Source: Macrococcus lamae (GTDB lineage: Bacteria; Bacillota; Bacilli; Staphylococcales; Staphylococcaceae). From it: 64,000 bases of DNA. Below are positions 33,115-41,934 of this stretch, in pieces. The stretch spans positions 1 through 64,000 of the forward strand of contig NZ_SCWB01000007.1 in NCBI RefSeq assembly GCF_004359545.1. The letters are read 5' to 3'. The notes under the pieces are model-generated. The model saw only the letters and a program-made list of their open reading frames with translations. It did not search any database and was not told the origin of the DNA. Position 1 is the stretch's first letter. Each line of letters opens with the position of its first letter. The position numbers were made by a program, and so were the translations under genes.

Positions 33115-34410
33115 CTAGTTCAATTCATTCAACAAATTAATGATTGCGCCTTTGACTTCAAGGTCTTTAATATTCAAAATCAATTCCTTCGGATAATACA
33201 GCTTATAATCCATCCGGTTGACACCTGTGATGCTGCTGATGATGACCGACTGCGTGCTGATTTCCTTAACGCGGCCTGAGCGCGTCAGTAAATGAATCGG
33301 TTTACGGTTATTGTTCGAGCCCGGTCTGTCGTAGTCATACGGCAGATCGCTGAACGAATCAGAGACGAAATAATATTCTGGATCTATGCCGGCACGTTCG
33401 AACAGTTCTGTCAGTTCACCGATTGTAATGATCGAACCATCAAAAGGCAAATATTTGAATAAATCCCGATTGACGAAACGACTTGATAAGTCACTTAAAA
33501 TCGTATCGTCTTCTTCCATCCATTCCTGCAGGTAATAGAAGACCACTGTTTCATCGAGTCTCAAGTAATCTTTAACAGAGACATTCCCTGTAAAGAACGG
33601 CAGTAAATATGTCGGCAGCGATTTGAATTCATAGCCCGCTTCGTATAATACTTTCACGCGTTTAAAACAGCGATTAAGCAGCACTTCACCGCCGCGGCTC
33701 ACTGGATGGAAATACACCTGCCAGTACATCTGATAACGGCTCATCAAATAATCCTCTACCGCATGCATACCGCTCTCCTTGATCATCACTTCGTTCTCCG
33801 TCGGCCGCATCAGACGAAGAATGCGTTCCATGTCGAAACTGCCGTAACTGACACCGGTGTAATAAGCATCGCGCTGCAGATAATCCATACGGTCCGCATC
33901 AATCTGAGATGAAATCATTGAGATGACCAGCTTATTCGGATGCGTCTTATTGATGACTTCAGCCACTTCTTCTGGAAAGTTCGGATGAACGCGTGACAGC
34001 ACCGCATTGACTTCTGTATCCCCGGTGATGATTGCCTGCGTATATTCCTCGTGGTCCGTACCAAAGATTTTCTCGAAGCAATGCGAAAAAGGACCATGCC
34101 CCAGGTCATGCAGAAGCGCCGCGCATAGTGCGAGCGGGCGGTCTTCGTCGTTCCAGGCCGGTCTGCCATAGAACACTTCGTCTATCATCCGCCTTACAAT
34201 TTCATAGACACCAAGAGAATGATTGAAGCGTGAATGCTCAGCCGAATGAAACGACAAATACAGCGTTCCAAGCTGCTTAATCCGGCGGAGACGCTGAAAT
34301 TCCTTCGTCTTGATTAAATCCCATATCAATTGATCTCTGACATGAATATACCGATGTACAGGATCTTTAAACACTTTTTCCTCAGGCATTTTCTGAAATT
34401 GATAGGACAT
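33115..34410 (-). CDS. HD-domain phosphohydrolase, YwfO (dGTPase-like) family
   Basis: 431 residues. The N-terminal HD domain has FHSAEHSRFNHSLGVYEI, the metal-binding HD in AALLHDLGHGPFSHCFE, and the distal Asp in SSQIDADRMDYLQRDAYYTG. The C-terminal 200 residues are the YwfO-specific part. Relatives hydrolyse dNTPs or (p)ppGpp-like nucleotides. First gene of a two-gene operon with ywhD. Ribosome site AAAGGAGAACTCT. Confidence 0.88.
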   Translation of the reverse strand: MSYQFQKMPEEKVFKDPVHRYIHVRDQLIWDLIKTKEFQRLRRIKQLGTLYLSFHSAEHSRFNHSLGVYEIVRRMIDEVFYGRPAWNDEDRPLALCAALLHDLGHGPFSHCFEKIFGTDHEEYTQAIITGDTEVNAVLSRVHPNFPEEVAEVINKTHPNKLVISMISSQIDADRMDYLQRDAYYTGVSYGSFDMERILRLMRPTENEVMIKESGMHAVEDYLMSRYQMYWQVYFHPVSRGGEVLLNRCFKRVKVLYEAGYEFKSLPTYLLPFFTGNVSVKDYLRLDETVVFYYLQEWMEEDDTILSDLSSRFVNRDLFKYLPFDGSIITIGELTELFERAGIDPEYYFVSDSFSDLPYDYDRPGSNNNRKPIHLLTRSGRVKEISTQSVIISSITGVNRMDYKLYYPKELILNIKDLEVKGAIINLLNELN

Positions 34411-34457
34411 AGAGTTCTCCTTTGATGAATGTTAACTAAAGTTTACCACAAAAAAAG

Positions 34458-34480
34458 GAGACCTGAACATATGAGGTCTC
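34458..34480 (-). terminator. Terminator of the hydratase/GNAT operon
   Basis: GAGACCT / AGGTCTC (7 bp, 9-nt loop) then eight T on the minus strand. The hairpin array at 34492-34591 lies between this and the stop codon, so it is transcribed as 3' UTR. Confidence 0.7.
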
Positions 34481-34491
34481 AGAACGGTTTA

Positions 34492-34591
34492 TGGACCAAA
34501 ACTTAGGCGAAATTGGACCACAAATCAAAATGCGGACCAAAACTCACACGAAATTGAGCCACAAATCAAAATGTGGACCAAAACTCACGAA
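34492..34591. repeat. 41-nt tandem hairpin array, locus 2
   Basis: Units at 34492, 34533 and 34574 (partial), period 41, same family as 22258-22357: each unit begins GGACCAAAACT and has a complementary TTGG/TTGAGCCA arm about 20 nt later. Pairing is less perfect than at locus 1. Confidence 0.75.
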
Positions 34592-34600
34592 GTCTCTCAC

Positions 34601-35356
34601 TCACTTGACGGTGAGAACAACATTTCCGACTGTTTCATAACGTGCTTCGTACTTACCGACTTCCATCGGTTTTGGCAGGATAAATGTCCCGGAAGAGACG
34701 AACATTCCGGGTTTCAGTGTCCGACCGTAGTGTGCAATTTCTTTAATGAGCCACTGCACCGCTTCTACCGGATGATTCAATACTTCTGTCGACCGCCCTT
34801 CTGCCAGCAGCTTGCCGTTAAAAAATAATTCTCCTTTAATATTTGCAATATCATCATAGGTCAGCGGCTTCCCTTCACCATAAATCACTCGTCCACTGAC
34901 GGCACTGTCTGCGATGATTTCAGCAACTGTAAGATTCGGGAACCAGTTGGTAAACCGCGAATCCGGCACTTCTATCCCAGGTGCAATGAGACATTTACGC
35001 ATGATGTCTTCTGCTGAATCGGTCAGCTTCAGCTCTTCCTGAACGATAAACACAAGTTCAAGCTCAAGCAGCGGTTCATTCAGATCACTACGGTTCACTG
35101 TATCTGTCAATACTGCACTGTCGCACATGGCTCCGTATAACGGCGATGTGCTCATGAACATATCCTGCGTCTGTCTGCTTGTCAGTGACACTTTATAGCC
35201 TTTAAGGGCTTCGGTCTCTTCCTTACGCTGCAGCACCATATCTTGAATATCGTAAGCACTGGACATATCAAGATGCTTCGGAAAATTTGCCCTGTTTGCT
35301 AATGTGCGGTTCTCATAAGCTTTGTACAATTCATTGACCCATGTCATATCTGCCAT
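34601..35356 (-). CDS. 2-oxo-hydratase / fumarylacetoacetate hydrolase-like protein
   Basis: 251 residues, one FAH-fold domain of the MhpD type: GYKVSLTSRQTQDMF, PLYGAMCDSAV, LLELELVFIV (metal-binding Glu pair), GIEVPDSRF and the late ALxWL-like VEAVQWLIKEI with GMFVSSGTF. 2-Hydroxypenta-2,4-dienoate hydratases and oxaloacetate decarboxylase-like members share it; no aromatic pathway genes are nearby, so the role is unclear. ATG at 35356 with AAGGAGTGATCGGC. It follows a GNAT gene almost without gap. Confidence 0.82.
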   Translation of the reverse strand: MADMTWVNELYKAYENRTLANRANFPKHLDMSSAYDIQDMVLQRKEETEALKGYKVSLTSRQTQDMFMSTSPLYGAMCDSAVLTDTVNRSDLNEPLLELELVFIVQEELKLTDSAEDIMRKCLIAPGIEVPDSRFTNWFPNLTVAEIIADSAVSGRVIYGEGKPLTYDDIANIKGELFFNGKLLAEGRSTEVLNHPVEAVQWLIKEIAHYGRTLKPGMFVSSGTFILPKPMEVGKYEARYETVGNVVLTVK

Positions 35357-35361
35357 GCCGA

Positions 35362-35844
35362 TCACTCCTTGTTCAATTGTTTTTTAAGCAGTCCTGTCAC
35401 TACTGTTTCTCCGAATATCTCTTCCTCATATTCTCTGACGAGTTCAAAGCCATGTTTCTTGTAGAAATTCCGCGCACGCTGATTATCGCTCGCGACTTCC
35501 ACAAATAACTCGTCATAGTCTTCAAAATGATTGATGCCTTGTTCCAGCAGCGCAGCTCCGATGTTATTGCGCTGAAATCCGGGCATGACGTAAATCGCTG
35601 CTAAATATAACTCACGGCCATTGATGAAATTCGCGAATGCGACGACTTCATCCTGCTCTTCAGCGACAAGGAACAACGAATCATTCAATCGTTTCTCAAG
35701 ACGTTCTTCGCTGTATGCTGCTGTTAAAAACTGGGCGATTGTGTTTGCTGCCATAATATTCTGATAGGCATCATGCCATGCCATTGTTGCTGTCTTATTA
35801 ATTGCGGGTATGTCATGCTGTTCTGCTGTTCTTACTTTAACCAT
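35362..35844 (-). CDS. GNAT acetyltransferase
   Basis: 160 residues. Acetyl-CoA pyrophosphate loop VMPGFQRNNIGAALL (Q/RxxGxG/A), preceded by YLAAIYV and followed by VEVASDNQRARNFYKKHGFE, the typical GNAT motifs A and B. N-terminal VRTAEQHDIPAI. The acceptor is unknown. Middle gene of a three-gene run with another GNAT upstream (11-nt gap). Confidence 0.87.
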   Translation of the reverse strand: MVKVRTAEQHDIPAINKTATMAWHDAYQNIMAANTIAQFLTAAYSEERLEKRLNDSLFLVAEEQDEVVAFANFINGRELYLAAIYVMPGFQRNNIGAALLEQGINHFEDYDELFVEVASDNQRARNFYKKHGFELVREYEEEIFGETVVTGLLKKQLNKE

Positions 35845-35855
35845 TGCTTTCTCCC

Positions 35856-36350
35856 CTAATTCAATTTATATCCAAGTATTGATAGTGAATACTGTTCGCT
35901 GTCCATCTCGGCAATATCAGGCAGCCTGCCATATTCTGTGAAGCCATTGTTCTTAAAAAGTCGAAGCGCGCGGCTATTGTGTGAAAAGACAAAGGCAAGT
36001 AATGTAGTCACATCGAGTGTCGCTGCTATTTCTTTCATCTTCATCACAGCTTCCTGCCCGATACCCTGTCCTCTGAACTGCTCATCAAGATACAGACTGA
36101 CTTCAACCGTTTTGTCGTATGCAGGTCTGCCGTAAAATGTCTCGAAACTCAGCCAGCCAATTGTTTCTCCGTCCTGTAAAAACAAAAAAATCGGACGTTT
36201 GTCTGAGTGGTTGTTAAACCAGGCAGTCCGACTCTCTACTGTGACAGGCTCGGTATCGGCAGTGACTTGGCGACTCGCTACAGTTGTATTATAAATCTCA
36301 ACAATACGCGGCAGGTCTCGAAGCGCCGCTCGCCTTGTCTCTATCGACAT
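35856..36350 (-). CDS. GNAT acetyltransferase, phosphinothricin-acetyltransferase-like
   Basis: 164 residues. RRAALRDLPRIVEIYN and GWLSFETFYGRPAYDKTVEVSLYL resemble the Pat/YncA subgroup; the CoA loop is DEQFRGQGIGQEA and FVFSHNSRALRLFKNNGF closes it. The subgroup acetylates amino-acid analogues such as phosphinothricin or methionine sulfoximine; the in vivo substrate is not known. First gene of the run. Confidence 0.85.
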   Translation of the reverse strand: MSIETRRAALRDLPRIVEIYNTTVASRQVTADTEPVTVESRTAWFNNHSDKRPIFLFLQDGETIGWLSFETFYGRPAYDKTVEVSLYLDEQFRGQGIGQEAVMKMKEIAATLDVTTLLAFVFSHNSRALRLFKNNGFTEYGRLPDIAEMDSEQYSLSILGYKLN

Positions 36351-36413
36351 GTCATCACCACCTGAAATAATATGTACATCATTATAACATTATTGTCAGA
36401 AAAATAAATATAT

Positions 36414-37526
36414 TTACTTGAATTGCAAGTTTTTTAACAGTAAAGCGCCAAATGGTGTCACGATTTTAACAAATAATTGGTAAGCTGCCTTCTGTACGCC
36501 TCTTAAATGATTCGTATAAATCAGATGATATTCAAGCGCGGGTCGCGATCCGCGGGCAAGCTTATAATCTTTAGCGCCCGCACTATTATTGATCTTCAGT
36601 TGATTATCAATGGCATACTGATATAATAGTCCGCTCGTCATGAAATATAATCCTTTGACTGACTGATCCATGCCAAAATAAGCCGGAAACAGTGTATCGC
36701 CGACTTGCTGCACAGCCATAAACGAGATGATCTGGTCATCATCTTTTACGATAAACCATTTCAGCGTCATGTTGTGATATAAAAATCTGAAAAAGTCTGC
36801 AGTGTAATGCGGATTATGTATAGAATATTTCTCAAGATAGACCTGTTCATAGAGCGGCAGCAGCTGTCTGAATTCATTATCCGTGAGCTTATCAGTGACT
36901 GTATAACCGCTTTTCTTCAACCGTTTGATGTCTTTTCTGATGTCTTTACGTTCATTTTTGGAATGAGAATCTTTTGAATCGAACAAATAGACAGCGCGTG
37001 AAATAAGCGGATGATAACCCGCTGACTTAAATCTCGATATTTCCTCATGATGATGAATGTCGTTCAATGTCCTGAATACAATGGCATGACCCGGGAATCT
37101 CTTGGTCAGCTCTTCAGTGATAGCTGCGATATGCTGAAACTGACTGTCACAGTACATCGTCGTCGACATAAAGGACGGAAACACCGTAACAGTCTGCTCT
37201 TTCGTAAGACGCAGTATCATTCTCCCTATCTTCAGCAGCAGGAATACAGGCTGTTTAATACCTGGCTGCATAGACATCCGGTCAACTTCAGCGATCATCT
37301 CATCAATATACTGAGCAGTAAACGAATGAATCCAGCTGTCCTCGTGACTGCCGTCTTTAATGCTGATAGGAACGAGCTGACACTTGACAACCATGACGCT
37401 GACTTCTGCATGGACATTACGGATCCCTCTATCGATACCGCCCATCATGAAATTTAAATAATCAATGTTCACAGGAATATCTGTCAGCTGCTCGGTGTCC
37501 AGATCGTTCAATGTAGTATAAATCAT
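36414..37526 (-). CDS. GNAT/BioF2-like acyltransferase, unknown substrate
   Basis: 370 residues. N-terminal half has no clear match; the C-terminal half (SKNERKDIRKDIKRLKKSGY, LPLYEQVYLEKYSIH, WFIVKDDDQIISFMAVQQV, YFGMDQSVKG, LKINNSAGAKDYKLARGSRP) fits the Acetyltransf_6/FemAB-like GNAT fold. GAKDYKLARG is the sort of closing motif seen in peptidoglycan or peptide aminoacyltransferases. It is 18 nt downstream of the ATP-grasp gene, and the pair is probably one pathway. Ribosome site GAGGACAGCAG. Confidence 0.7.
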   Translation of the reverse strand: MIYTTLNDLDTEQLTDIPVNIDYLNFMMGGIDRGIRNVHAEVSVMVVKCQLVPISIKDGSHEDSWIHSFTAQYIDEMIAEVDRMSMQPGIKQPVFLLLKIGRMILRLTKEQTVTVFPSFMSTTMYCDSQFQHIAAITEELTKRFPGHAIVFRTLNDIHHHEEISRFKSAGYHPLISRAVYLFDSKDSHSKNERKDIRKDIKRLKKSGYTVTDKLTDNEFRQLLPLYEQVYLEKYSIHNPHYTADFFRFLYHNMTLKWFIVKDDDQIISFMAVQQVGDTLFPAYFGMDQSVKGLYFMTSGLLYQYAIDNQLKINNSAGAKDYKLARGSRPALEYHLIYTNHLRGVQKAAYQLFVKIVTPFGALLLKNLQFK

Positions 37527-37544
37527 CTGCTGTCCTCAATCATT

Positions 37545-38657
37545 CTATAGATTCACGATATCCTCATTCCACTCAATATCATATGTTGAAATCTTATTGA
37601 CTGTAACTTTCTGCTGCCGGGCAGAAATCCACCACTGGGCACCGCTGATCAGCTGTTCGAAGAAAATGACCTTCTCACTCGGATGCCAAAACACATCTTT
37701 GCCATATTTCAACTTATCGAAATTATGTTTTTTCGGACGCATGAGCCAGTTGTAGAGCGAGACAAATATCAGCTGACGCGCCTCGTATTTCGGTTCGCAG
37801 ACATTCAGATCCCACACATCAGCTTTCATAAACAAGGCACCATTTGTCGCACGGGGATTACATTCAATAAAATAATAATCACCGGTTGTATGGCATCTGA
37901 TGACATCAAAAGCAATTTGATAAGACCAGTTCAGCTGACGAATGACCGATTCAATGATTGACTGCAGCTCTTCGTTCTTCTGAGAATGGAAATGAGTCGA
38001 GCAGTTATAGCTCTCATGAGCATTTGATAAATATAACGATGTCGATAAGGCTTTGCCATTGATAGCCACCGAATAAGAGCACCACTCGGTTCCTTTGATC
38101 AATGATTGAATCATAAAAGGAAACTCAATGAAATTGTCATTCTCCAGTTCCATCCGTGACAACTTACGGACCGACTGCCCGAAACGTCCGTAAGGCTGCT
38201 TGACGATATACTCATCACCCGAGAAATGCATCATAAATGCAGTCAGCTCTTCCTGCTCAGCAACATATGCTGTATCAGGAACTTTAAAGCCCATCGATTC
38301 TATCAGCCGTGTGAAATTGTACTTATTATGAACAGACAGCATTTTAGTTATGTCTTCGACCCAGACCGGCACGATGAGCTGATGCTTATATTGAGACAGG
38401 TAGAATGATTCTTCGTTCAACGGAATGATCACATCAATCTGATGCTTCCTGACTATGTCATTGATTTCGCGAATGTATTCCTCAGTGGAAAAACGTGGTG
38501 ATGTCGTCACGATGAACTCTTCGATAAACTTAGAGTTCTTAATACTGACTTTTCTAGTGGAATCCGTCAAAAATACTTGCCGTCCAAGTTCGGCTTGCTG
38601 CTGGACAACTGCATACGAGATTGGTGCCCGGGCACCCGTAATCAACACACGTTCCAT
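37545..38657 (-). CDS. ATP-grasp ligase, unknown product
   Basis: 370 residues. An N-terminal pre-ATP-grasp Rossmann part (ERVLITGARAPISYAVVQQ; VIIPLNEESFYLS) is followed by ATP-grasp (EYIVKQPYGRFGQSV glycine loop, Lys for ATP; FDVIRCHTTGDYYFIECNPR with the Mg-binding Glu/Asn). Such enzymes join a carboxylate to an amine or thiol. The ATG at 38657 follows AAGGGGTGTCAATCTGAC, 50 codons inside the longest open frame. First gene of the ATP-grasp/GNAT pair; it may make an amino-acid or peptide derivative. Confidence 0.8.
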   Translation of the reverse strand: MERVLITGARAPISYAVVQQQAELGRQVFLTDSTRKVSIKNSKFIEEFIVTTSPRFSTEEYIREINDIVRKHQIDVIIPLNEESFYLSQYKHQLIVPVWVEDITKMLSVHNKYNFTRLIESMGFKVPDTAYVAEQEELTAFMMHFSGDEYIVKQPYGRFGQSVRKLSRMELENDNFIEFPFMIQSLIKGTEWCSYSVAINGKALSTSLYLSNAHESYNCSTHFHSQKNEELQSIIESVIRQLNWSYQIAFDVIRCHTTGDYYFIECNPRATNGALFMKADVWDLNVCEPKYEARQLIFVSLYNWLMRPKKHNFDKLKYGKDVFWHPSEKVIFFEQLISGAQWWISARQQKVTVNKISTYDIEWNEDIVNL

Positions 38658-38771
38658 GTCAGATTGACACCCCTTATAGTGTTCATAGTCTATATCCAAC
38701 TCAAATATAGCATCACTATATGAAGTTGATGTAAATTTACAATGAAGAAGTGTATAGCAATGTAAATTAAA

Positions 38772-38800
38772 AACACACAATCCACCAAGGACTGTGTGTT
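38772..38800 (-). terminator. Terminator after DUF1450 gene
   Basis: 12-bp stem (AACACACAATCC side) with one mismatch, and T-rich sequence following on the minus strand. Confidence 0.7.
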
Positions 38801-38807
38801 CACTCAA

Positions 38808-39134
38808 TTATTTCATGCGTTTCGCTTTAAGTTTTGCATCAATCTCTTCCTGCCGGCGTTTGCGCTCTTCGTTACGTGCAGCAAGTCTCGCTTCTTCTTC
38901 AGGATCACGCTTTTGTGCCAGTCGTTTAGCGACTTTCTCCATCAGTTCATCTTCAGTGAGTGCAGCACATGGACGGTTGTTAACAAATGCGAATGTTTTC
39001 TTTCGTCCCGGGCCACAGTAGGATTGACATGCGATTTCCACTTCTGCATTTGGATCCATCTTCTCGAGCTTCGGCAGCAGTGTTCTGATATTGACTGCCT
39101 GACAGTCGTCACAGATCTGAAATTTATTGCGCAT
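38808..39134 (-). CDS. DUF1450 (YuzB-like) thioredoxin-fold protein
   Basis: 108 residues. Cys8 and Cys11 (ICDDC) and Cys36 and Cys40 ([10 protein letters not shown]) match the four-Cys pattern of DUF1450, a [2Fe-2S] ferredoxin-like fold. After about residue 70 an Arg/Lys/Glu-rich helix ([17 protein letters not shown]) forms a likely coiled coil; other members are only about 80 residues long, so this is an extension. It overlaps the end of lipL by 11 nt. Confidence 0.8.
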   Translation of the reverse strand: MRNKFQICDDCQAVNIRTLLPKLEKMDPNAEVEIACQSYCGPGRKKTFAFVNNRPCAALTEDELMEKVAKRLAQKRDPEEEARLAARNEERKRRQEEIDAKLKAKRMK

Positions 39135-39963
39135 TGTTATTCACATCCTTCATATTTTTAACCATTTTATCATTGCGTTCTATCATCCGGTCGAAGTAGT
39201 CATTATACAATGCCCACACCTCGTCTGTCATCTCCAGCTGCTGGAGCTTTGCACCAAGCGATTGCATCGAGCCGAGTAATTTAAATAACACGTCTTCTAC
39301 CGTCAGTTCCAGCCCTAATGACTCACTCAAGCTTGCCATATCTTCCGGGTGAATGTCAGGGTAGTTAAACTTCGTCTGCTGTCCTTGCAGTGCATGACTA
39401 TAGAATTCGCGCATCAGTTCAGCACGTGCACTGCCGTTTCCTTCAACACATAGATAAATCTGGACAGCGACGCCACCGCGGACACGGCGCTGCGAGATGC
39501 CTGCAAACTTACGGTTATTAATGCTTAGATCATAGCTCCCCGGGCAGTACGAATGTTCAATTTCCTTTGCTTCAATCACAACGCCGTAATCCCTGAACAT
39601 CTCTTTGATCAGTTCGTACATTAAATCATAACCCGCATCGATGGAAAAACTGCTGCCACCGTTAAAGATTAGCGAAATATTGAGGACACCGCTATCCAGC
39701 ACAACGCCGAGTCCGCCGGAATTACGGACGATGGCACCATATCCTGCCTCGTTCAAATAGTCGATGCCTTCTTTCAAATGCGGAAGACGTGAATCATGAA
39801 TACCGAGTATGACGACATGCTGGTGCACCCATGTTCTGATGACACTCTTCCAGCCGAGCATGCCGGTCAAGTGACAGAACGTGTCATCAAAACTGAAGGA
39901 CTGCATCGGCTGCAGTCCTGAAGTGTGGTCAACATATTGCCACTTATCATGAAATAAATTCAT
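39124..39963 (-). CDS. lipL: Octanoyl-[GcvH]:protein N-octanoyltransferase
   Basis: 279 residues, of the BPL/LplA/LipB fold: [17 protein letters not shown], the [21 protein letters not shown] core and the catalytic Cys in [13 protein letters not shown]. The order pta-lipL is the same in B. subtilis (YwfL) and staphylococci, where LipL moves octanoyl groups from GcvH to lipoyl domains of pyruvate and 2-oxoglutarate dehydrogenases. Its ATG shares one base with the pta stop (TAATG). Confidence 0.9.
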   Translation of the reverse strand: MNLFHDKWQYVDHTSGLQPMQSFSFDDTFCHLTGMLGWKSVIRTWVHQHVVILGIHDSRLPHLKEGIDYLNEAGYGAIVRNSGGLGVVLDSGVLNISLIFNGGSSFSIDAGYDLMYELIKEMFRDYGVVIEAKEIEHSYCPGSYDLSINNRKFAGISQRRVRGGVAVQIYLCVEGNGSARAELMREFYSHALQGQQTKFNYPDIHPEDMASLSESLGLELTVEDVLFKLLGSMQSLGAKLQQLEMTDEVWALYNDYFDRMIERNDKMVKNMKDVNNNAQ

Positions 39964-40952
39964 TAAAGGGTCTGAGCTGCTGTGATGATTGATAATGAAA
40001 CAACATCTTCTGTAGAACAGCCGCGTGATAGGTCGTTGACAGGTGAATTCAAGCCTTGCAGAATAGGTCCGACAGCGTCAAACCCACCTAAACGCTGAGC
40101 AATCTTGTAGCCGATGTTGCCAGCTTCAAGACTCGGGAAGACGAAGACATTCGCATCGCCCTGAATCGGAGAGTCAGGTGCTTTTTTAGCTGCGACAGAA
40201 GGAACGAATGCTGCATCAAACTGGAACTCACCATCGATGATCGTTCCTTCAAGAGCTTTTTCTTGAGATAGTTTCTCGTTAGCTAATCGCGTCGCTTCAA
40301 CAACTTTTTCTGTCTCATCAGTTTTTGCAGAGCCTTTAGTAGAGAAGCTCAGCATCGCTACTTTTGGTTCCATGCCGAACGCCTTCGCAGTCTTCGCGCT
40401 CTCAATAGCAATTTCAGCTAAGTCAGTCGCTTCCAGTGTCGGATTGATGGCACAGTCACCCATGACATACTGTTCGTCGCCTCGGATCATGAAGAACACA
40501 CCTGAAGTTTTCGCAACGCCTGGTTTCGTCTTGATGATCTGCAGTGCCGGACGTACTGTATCAGCTGTAGAATGTGCTGCCCCGGATACAAGTCCTGCTG
40601 CTTTCCCTGTATACACGAGCATCGTGCCGAAGTAGTTAGAGTCATTTAACATCTGTTCAGCTTGCTCCTCTGTCGCTTTACCTTTACGACGCTCAACAAA
40701 TGCAGCAATCAACTCTTCTCGTAAATCGCTTGTTGCGGGATTGATCAGTTCAATCCCTTCGATAGAAACACTTAATTTGTCAGCAAGTGCTGTGACTTCT
40801 TCAGTGTCACCTAATACAATCGGTGATACGAAATCACTTTTGTTCAGTTCAACCGCCGCCTGAAGGACGCGCTCATCGTTCCCTTCCGGCAAAACGATTT
40901 TTATATTTCTGCCTTGCAGCTTATCTTTTAATACATCCAGTAAATTAGCCAT
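39963..40952 (-). CDS. pta: Phosphate acetyltransferase
   Basis: 329 residues. LPEGNDERVLQAAVELN, PIVLGD, DSNYFGTMLVYTGKAAGLVSGAAHSTADTVRPALQ and KTSGVFFMI are PTA/PTB hallmarks. It converts acetyl-CoA and phosphate to acetyl phosphate in overflow metabolism with AckA (not in the window). ATG at 40952 follows TTGGAGGCTATT. Operon pta-lipL-DUF1450; divergent from hemQ. Confidence 0.95.
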   Translation of the reverse strand: MANLLDVLKDKLQGRNIKIVLPEGNDERVLQAAVELNKSDFVSPIVLGDTEEVTALADKLSVSIEGIELINPATSDLREELIAAFVERRKGKATEEQAEQMLNDSNYFGTMLVYTGKAAGLVSGAAHSTADTVRPALQIIKTKPGVAKTSGVFFMIRGDEQYVMGDCAINPTLEATDLAEIAIESAKTAKAFGMEPKVAMLSFSTKGSAKTDETEKVVEATRLANEKLSQEKALEGTIIDGEFQFDAAFVPSVAAKKAPDSPIQGDANVFVFPSLEAGNIGYKIAQRLGGFDAVGPILQGLNSPVNDLSRGCSTEDVVSLSIITAAQTL

Positions 40953-41106
40953 AATAGCCTCCAATGCTTCTCTTGTCTTAATTCCTTATTCATTATATGA
41001 CATTTCACGTCTTTTTTCACGTCATCAATTTGTAAAAGTATGAATGCGGAATTTTCAGTGGATTATGGTATATTATAGAGGACAAATCGTAAGGAGAGAT
41101 GACGCA

Positions 41107-41856
41107 ATGAACGAAGCAGCAATTACACTGGACGGCTGGTACAGCCTGCACTTATTCTATACAGTAGATTTCACGAGTTTGAAAGTGCTTGACCAGGCGG
41201 ACCGGGAAGCAATGATCACTGAGCTTAAATCATTTATCGCGAAGCTGGATGACAACCACGCCGCGAAAGAAGGATCATATGCACTTTATAATATTACAGG
41301 TCAAAAAGCAGACTTAATGCTCTGGTTACTACGTCCTGAAATGAAAGACTTGAATGCTCTGGAAAACGAATTCAATAAACTGGCTATCACTGATTATTTG
41401 ATTCCGACGTATTCCTATGTGTCGGTCATTGAGCTCAGCAACTACTTAGCGGGTGAATCAAACGAAGATCCTTATCAAAATCCGCATGTCAGAGCACGGC
41501 TTTACCCTGAAGTGCCGCGTTCAGAGTATGTCTGTTTCTACCCGATGGACAAACGCCGGACACCGGAAGACAACTGGTATATGCTTGACATGGACAGCCG
41601 TAAAGGTATGATGCGTTCGCACGGTATGATCGGCCGCAGCTATGCCGGTAAAGTCAAACAGTTCATCACAGGATCTGTCGGCTTTGACGACCACGAGTGG
41701 GGTGTGACACTATTTGCGGATGACGTCCTGCAGTTCAAAAAACTGATCTATGAAATGCGCTTTGATGAAGTATCAGCACGTTATGCAGAATTTGGAGAGT
41801 TCTTTGTCGGACATATTCTATCGACAGATACGCTCTCTGAGCTGTTTGAAGTATAA
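41107..41856 (+). CDS. hemQ: Coproheme decarboxylase (chlorite dismutase family)
   Basis: 249 residues, as in Firmicutes Hem[46 protein letters not shown] and [24 protein letters not shown] hold the haem-binding region; the usual Gln replaces the chlorite-dismutase Arg. It performs the last step of the coproporphyrin-dependent haem pathway. ATG 41107 with AAGGAGAGATGACGCA. The pta/hemQ divergent pairing is conserved in staphylococci. Confidence 0.95.
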   Translation: MNEAAITLDGWYSLHLFYTVDFTSLKVLDQADREAMITELKSFIAKLDDNHAAKEGSYALYNITGQKADLMLWLLRPEMKDLNALENEFNKLAITDYLIPTYSYVSVIELSNYLAGESNEDPYQNPHVRARLYPEVPRSEYVCFYPMDKRRTPEDNWYMLDMDSRKGMMRSHGMIGRSYAGKVKQFITGSVGFDDHEWGVTLFADDVLQFKKLIYEMRFDEVSARYAEFGEFFVGHILSTDTLSELFEV

Positions 41857-41861
41857 CTATT

Positions 41862-41897
41862 AAAGAGTCCCGGAACATTCCAGTTCCGGGACTCTTT
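41862..41897. terminator. Strong bidirectional terminator
   Basis: 15-bp perfect stem AAAGAGTCCCGGAAC with a 6-nt loop, between hemQ and the convergent sstD. Confidence 0.9.
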
Positions 41898-41934
41898 ATT
41901 GTTTAAGTTATAGGATAATATATCTGGTAAGTGA

